Assembly: GCA_027490155.1 (NCBI GenBank)
Contig: JAIXYP010000067.1
Location: 49,841 to 113,840 of the forward strand
Direction: 5' to 3'
Length of the DNA stretch: 64,000 nucleotides
Source of the DNA: Cytophagaceae bacterium
GTDB taxonomy: Bacteria; Bacteroidota; Bacteroidia; Cytophagales; Flexibacteraceae
Part shown: piece by piece, positions 61,987-64,000 of the stretch
How the letters are laid out: every line of letters begins with the position of its first letter
How positions within the stretch are numbered: position 1 is the first letter of the stretch
Notes under the pieces: generated by a model
The model's input: the letters and a program-made list of their open reading frames with translations, nothing else
What the model was told of the DNA's origin: nothing
The model's database searches: none
Translations under genes and position numbers: made by a program

Positions 61987-64000
61987 ATGAGCCTGATTTC
62001 CTACCCGCGTACCCTTTCGTTTTTGTATAAGGCTTTTGTGTTGTTGCTTGTCCTATTGTCAGGACGGGTAGCTGCGCAGTGCCCGAATACACCATCTCTT
62101 ACCGCTCTTGGTCCAACAACTATCTGTAACGGCCAGAGTGTAACCGTAAATGCATTTGCAACTGCATTTTTTGGTGTGCAAGGTTACGTCTGGAACGATG
62201 GAAACACTAGCAATCCACGATCATTTACGCAAGGCGGCACTTATAGTGTAAGGGCTATTGCCTTTGTTAGTGGTTGCACCTCGTCGGCGAGTGCGCCGAT
62301 TACGATAACAGTAAACAACCCAATAGCTTCAATTTCTGCCTCTGGCCCTACAAGCTTTTGTACTGGCGGGAGTGTAACACTTACCGCATCAGGCGGAACC
62401 AATTACTTCTGGAGCGATGGAAGCACGATCAACCCTAGAACCATTTTTAGTACTACCTCCTTATCGGTTCAGGCTATGAGTAATGGTTGTTTTGGGCCGT
62501 TTAGCGCAGCTACTGTGGTGACTGTAACTGCTCCAACAACCCCAACCATCACGGGTCCTACCTCGGTATGTTTTGGTAACACTATTTCTTTAACCACACC
62601 TTATACCCTAGGAACAAACGAGGCTTATTTATGGTCTGATAACAGCAGTGCCAGCACCTTGACGGTATCTGCAGCGAATACTTATTCCTTACGCATTCGT
62701 AATACCGTTACAGGATGTACCTCTGCAATTAGCAATGCCATTGTTGTTACGCTCAATAGTACCCCAGTTGCTCCAACATTCACCACAGGCATGAGCTATG
62801 CCAGCTCTATTGCTCCATCTGCAGATTTCTTATGGCAGATAGCGATTAGCTCTAAAGGTGTCAAGGCTATTAGCGATTATGTCGGTAATGTTTTCCTATA
62901 TTCCTCGGTTAATGCGGTAACGCCATACCTTACACTACAAAGAGGGTCTCTTGCTTCAGGTATAGCTTTTAGCCCAGATGGCAATAAATTAATCCTGACT
63001 GAAAATACCCAGAATAGGGTTGTTGTCTATAATACGATGCCTACTACTGCCACGCAGGCGCCAGATGTAGTTATAGGCCAACCAGATTTTAGCACCACTA
63101 CCGCTGGTACCACGCAGTCAAAACTGAATGGCCCTAGGTCAGCTTTTGTAAGGCCCAATGGTCAGCTTTTTATTGCGGATGCTAACAACCACAGGGTGTT
63201 GATATACAATCGTATTCCGACAACCAATGGTGTGACTGCTGAGCTTGTGGTTGGACAATCTGATTTTGTTACAAGATCAATTGGTACCTCAGCTACCAAA
63301 ATGAACTTTCCAAACGATGTTGCGGTTAGCCCAGATGGCAAGTTGATAATTACCGACGCCAGTAATCATAGAGTATTGGTGTATAATACTGTGCCGACAA
63401 GTAATAACGCTGCTGCCGATGTCGTAATCGGGCAAACAAATTTTACTACCAATACTCAGGGTACTACCCAATCAACTTTAAGACAACCAGTCGGGATCGC
63501 AATTTCTCCAACTGGTACCTTGGCTATAAGTGATTATGGGAACAATAGGGTACTAATCTATAATTCCATACCCACCACCAATAATGCTGCTGCAAGTTTG
63601 GTCCTCGGCCAGCAGAACTTTACAACAGCTGGCACTGGCACTGGCACAGCACAGGTGAACGGTCCATATGGAGTAGCCTATGCCTTAGACGGTCGTTTAT
63701 TTATGACCGAAAGTAATAACAAAAGAGCCAATATTTATGGCACCGAGGTTTGCCAGGTGGTCAATCTCGGGCTTGCCTTAACTGGTACAACAAACGCATG
63801 CCAAGGTGGTAATGTATCCTACACCTACACCCTAACCAACCCAACGGCATTTGCAATTAGTAATGTGTACGTCAATGCTGCTTTGCCACATGCCTTTGTG
63901 TATGCTAGTAACACCCCTAGCACAGGTACTTATAATGTTGCTGGTGGGATGTGTACCATACCAACTTTAGCAGCCAATAGCTCAGTTCCCTTGGTCTTGA
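61987..64000 (+). CDS. Partial Ig-like/NHL surface protein (C-terminus off right edge)
   Basis: The frame from the ATG at 61987 is open to the window end (671 codons). Signal peptide: AFVLLLVLLSGRVAA-QC. Residues ~35-260 are three Ig-like units (SFCTGGSVTLTASGGTNYFW, GCTSAISNAIVV). Residues ~265-590 are NHL-type units of a second kind, with the phrases ADVVIGQTNFTTN, PSGxLxIxDxxNHRVLIYN and VPTSNNAA, about 55 residues each. From ~595 a DUF11-like domain begins (GLALTGTTNACQGGNVSYTY). It is related in layout to the genes at 1-5937 and 6320-11293 but on the other strand. A T9SS sorting domain is expected beyond the edge but cannot be seen. Confidence 0.85.
   Translation, partial: MSLISYPRTLSFLYKAFVLLLVLLSGRVAAQCPNTPSLTALGPTTICNGQSVTVNAFATAFFGVQGYVWNDGNTSNPRSFTQGGTYSVRAIAFVSGCTSSASAPITITVNNPIASISASGPTSFCTGGSVTLTASGGTNYFWSDGSTINPRTIFSTTSLSVQAMSNGCFGPFSAATVVTVTAPTTPTITGPTSVCFGNTISLTTPYTLGTNEAYLWSDNSSASTLTVSAANTYSLRIRNTVTGCTSAISNAIVVTLNSTPVAPTFTTGMSYASSIAPSADFLWQIAISSKGVKAISDYVGNVFLYSSVNAVTPYLTLQRGSLASGIAFSPDGNKLILTENTQNRVVVYNTMPTTATQAPDVVIGQPDFSTTTAGTTQSKLNGPRSAFVRPNGQLFIADANNHRVLIYNRIPTTNGVTAELVVGQSDFVTRSIGTSATKMNFPNDVAVSPDGKLIITDASNHRVLVYNTVPTSNNAAADVVIGQTNFTTNTQGTTQSTLRQPVGIAISPTGTLAISDYGNNRVLIYNSIPTTNNAAASLVLGQQNFTTAGTGTGTAQVNGPYGVAYALDGRLFMTESNNKRANIYGTEVCQVVNLGLALTGTTNACQGGNVSYTYTLTNPTAFAISNVYVNAALPHAFVYASNTPSTGTYNVAGGMCTIPTLAANSSVPLVL

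Overview
The window looks like a chromosome segment from a member of the Bacteroidota. Five large proteins with the C-terminal sorting domain of the type IX secretion system (T9SS) are encoded here. There is also a PorE-like OmpA protein, the Bacteroidota gene pair TPR protein/ribH, and promoters of the Bacteroidota form TTG-N20/21-TAnnTTTG. Base composition appears near 50% GC in most genes. It is clearly lower in one two-gene insert (24.6-26.6 kb) and around 61.2-61.9 kb. I cannot place the organism below phylum level; a Chitinophagia/Sphingobacteriia/Saprospiria-like lineage is a guess.

Layout. 1-5937 (-): large surface protein running off the left edge. 6320-11293 (-): NHL/Ig-like T9SS cargo. 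11558-12331 (+): DUF3050 protein. 12569-17581 (-): T9SS cargo with three ~349-residue tandem repeats. 17967-19538 (+): DUF4139 protein. 19633-20067 (-): EVE protein. 21016-23409 (+): PorE-like TPR/PD40/CRD/OmpA/LysM-like envelope protein. 23735-24184 (+): rpiB. 24602-26439 (+): HNH nuclease plus methyltransferase with a half HIT domain, a likely acquired pair. 26443-26625 (-): startless coding-like remnant. 26626-28654 (-): accA and accD. 29418-43295 (+): 4,625-residue T9SS surface giant. 43515-44899 (+): TPR protein and ribH. 44987-45844 (+): outer-membrane beta-barrel. 45998-48832 (+): GEVED-domain T9SS cargo. 48922-49371 (-): GNAT acetyltransferase. 49655-51226 (+): T9SS cargo. 51347-53288 (-): overlapping pair of unknown exported proteins. 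53805-54572 (-): cmk. 54706-54846 (-): 46-residue lipoprotein. 55079-55222 (-): tRNA-like RNA with a giant variable arm. 55531-58807 (-): gluQ, a HupE/UreJ-like membrane protein and a Zn-dependent phospholipase C/S1-P1-like enzyme. 58942-59643 (+): SDR. 59686-60650 (-): degenerate methyltransferase-like protein and apaG. 60940-61024 (+): tRNA-Ser(UGA). 61.05-61.9 kb: gene-poor, probably decayed mobile DNA. 61987-64000 (+): another Ig-like/NHL surface protein running off the right edge.

How it fits together. Most coding capacity goes to T9SS-exported, repeat-built surface proteins. Three of them share one downstream module before the sorting domain or before the window edge. The PorE-like protein probably links the secretion apparatus to peptidoglycan. 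Housekeeping genes (fatty-acid synthesis initiation, riboflavin, pentose phosphate, CMP kinase, tRNA-Asp queuosine glutamylation) lie between them.

Best candidates for something undescribed. (1) The 144-nt tRNA-like RNA at 55079-55222 has a GUC anticodon, a 75-nt structured variable arm and its own promoter, and lies just downstream of gluQ. (2) The HNH/methyltransferase/half-HIT operon sits beside a gene remnant at the accA boundary.
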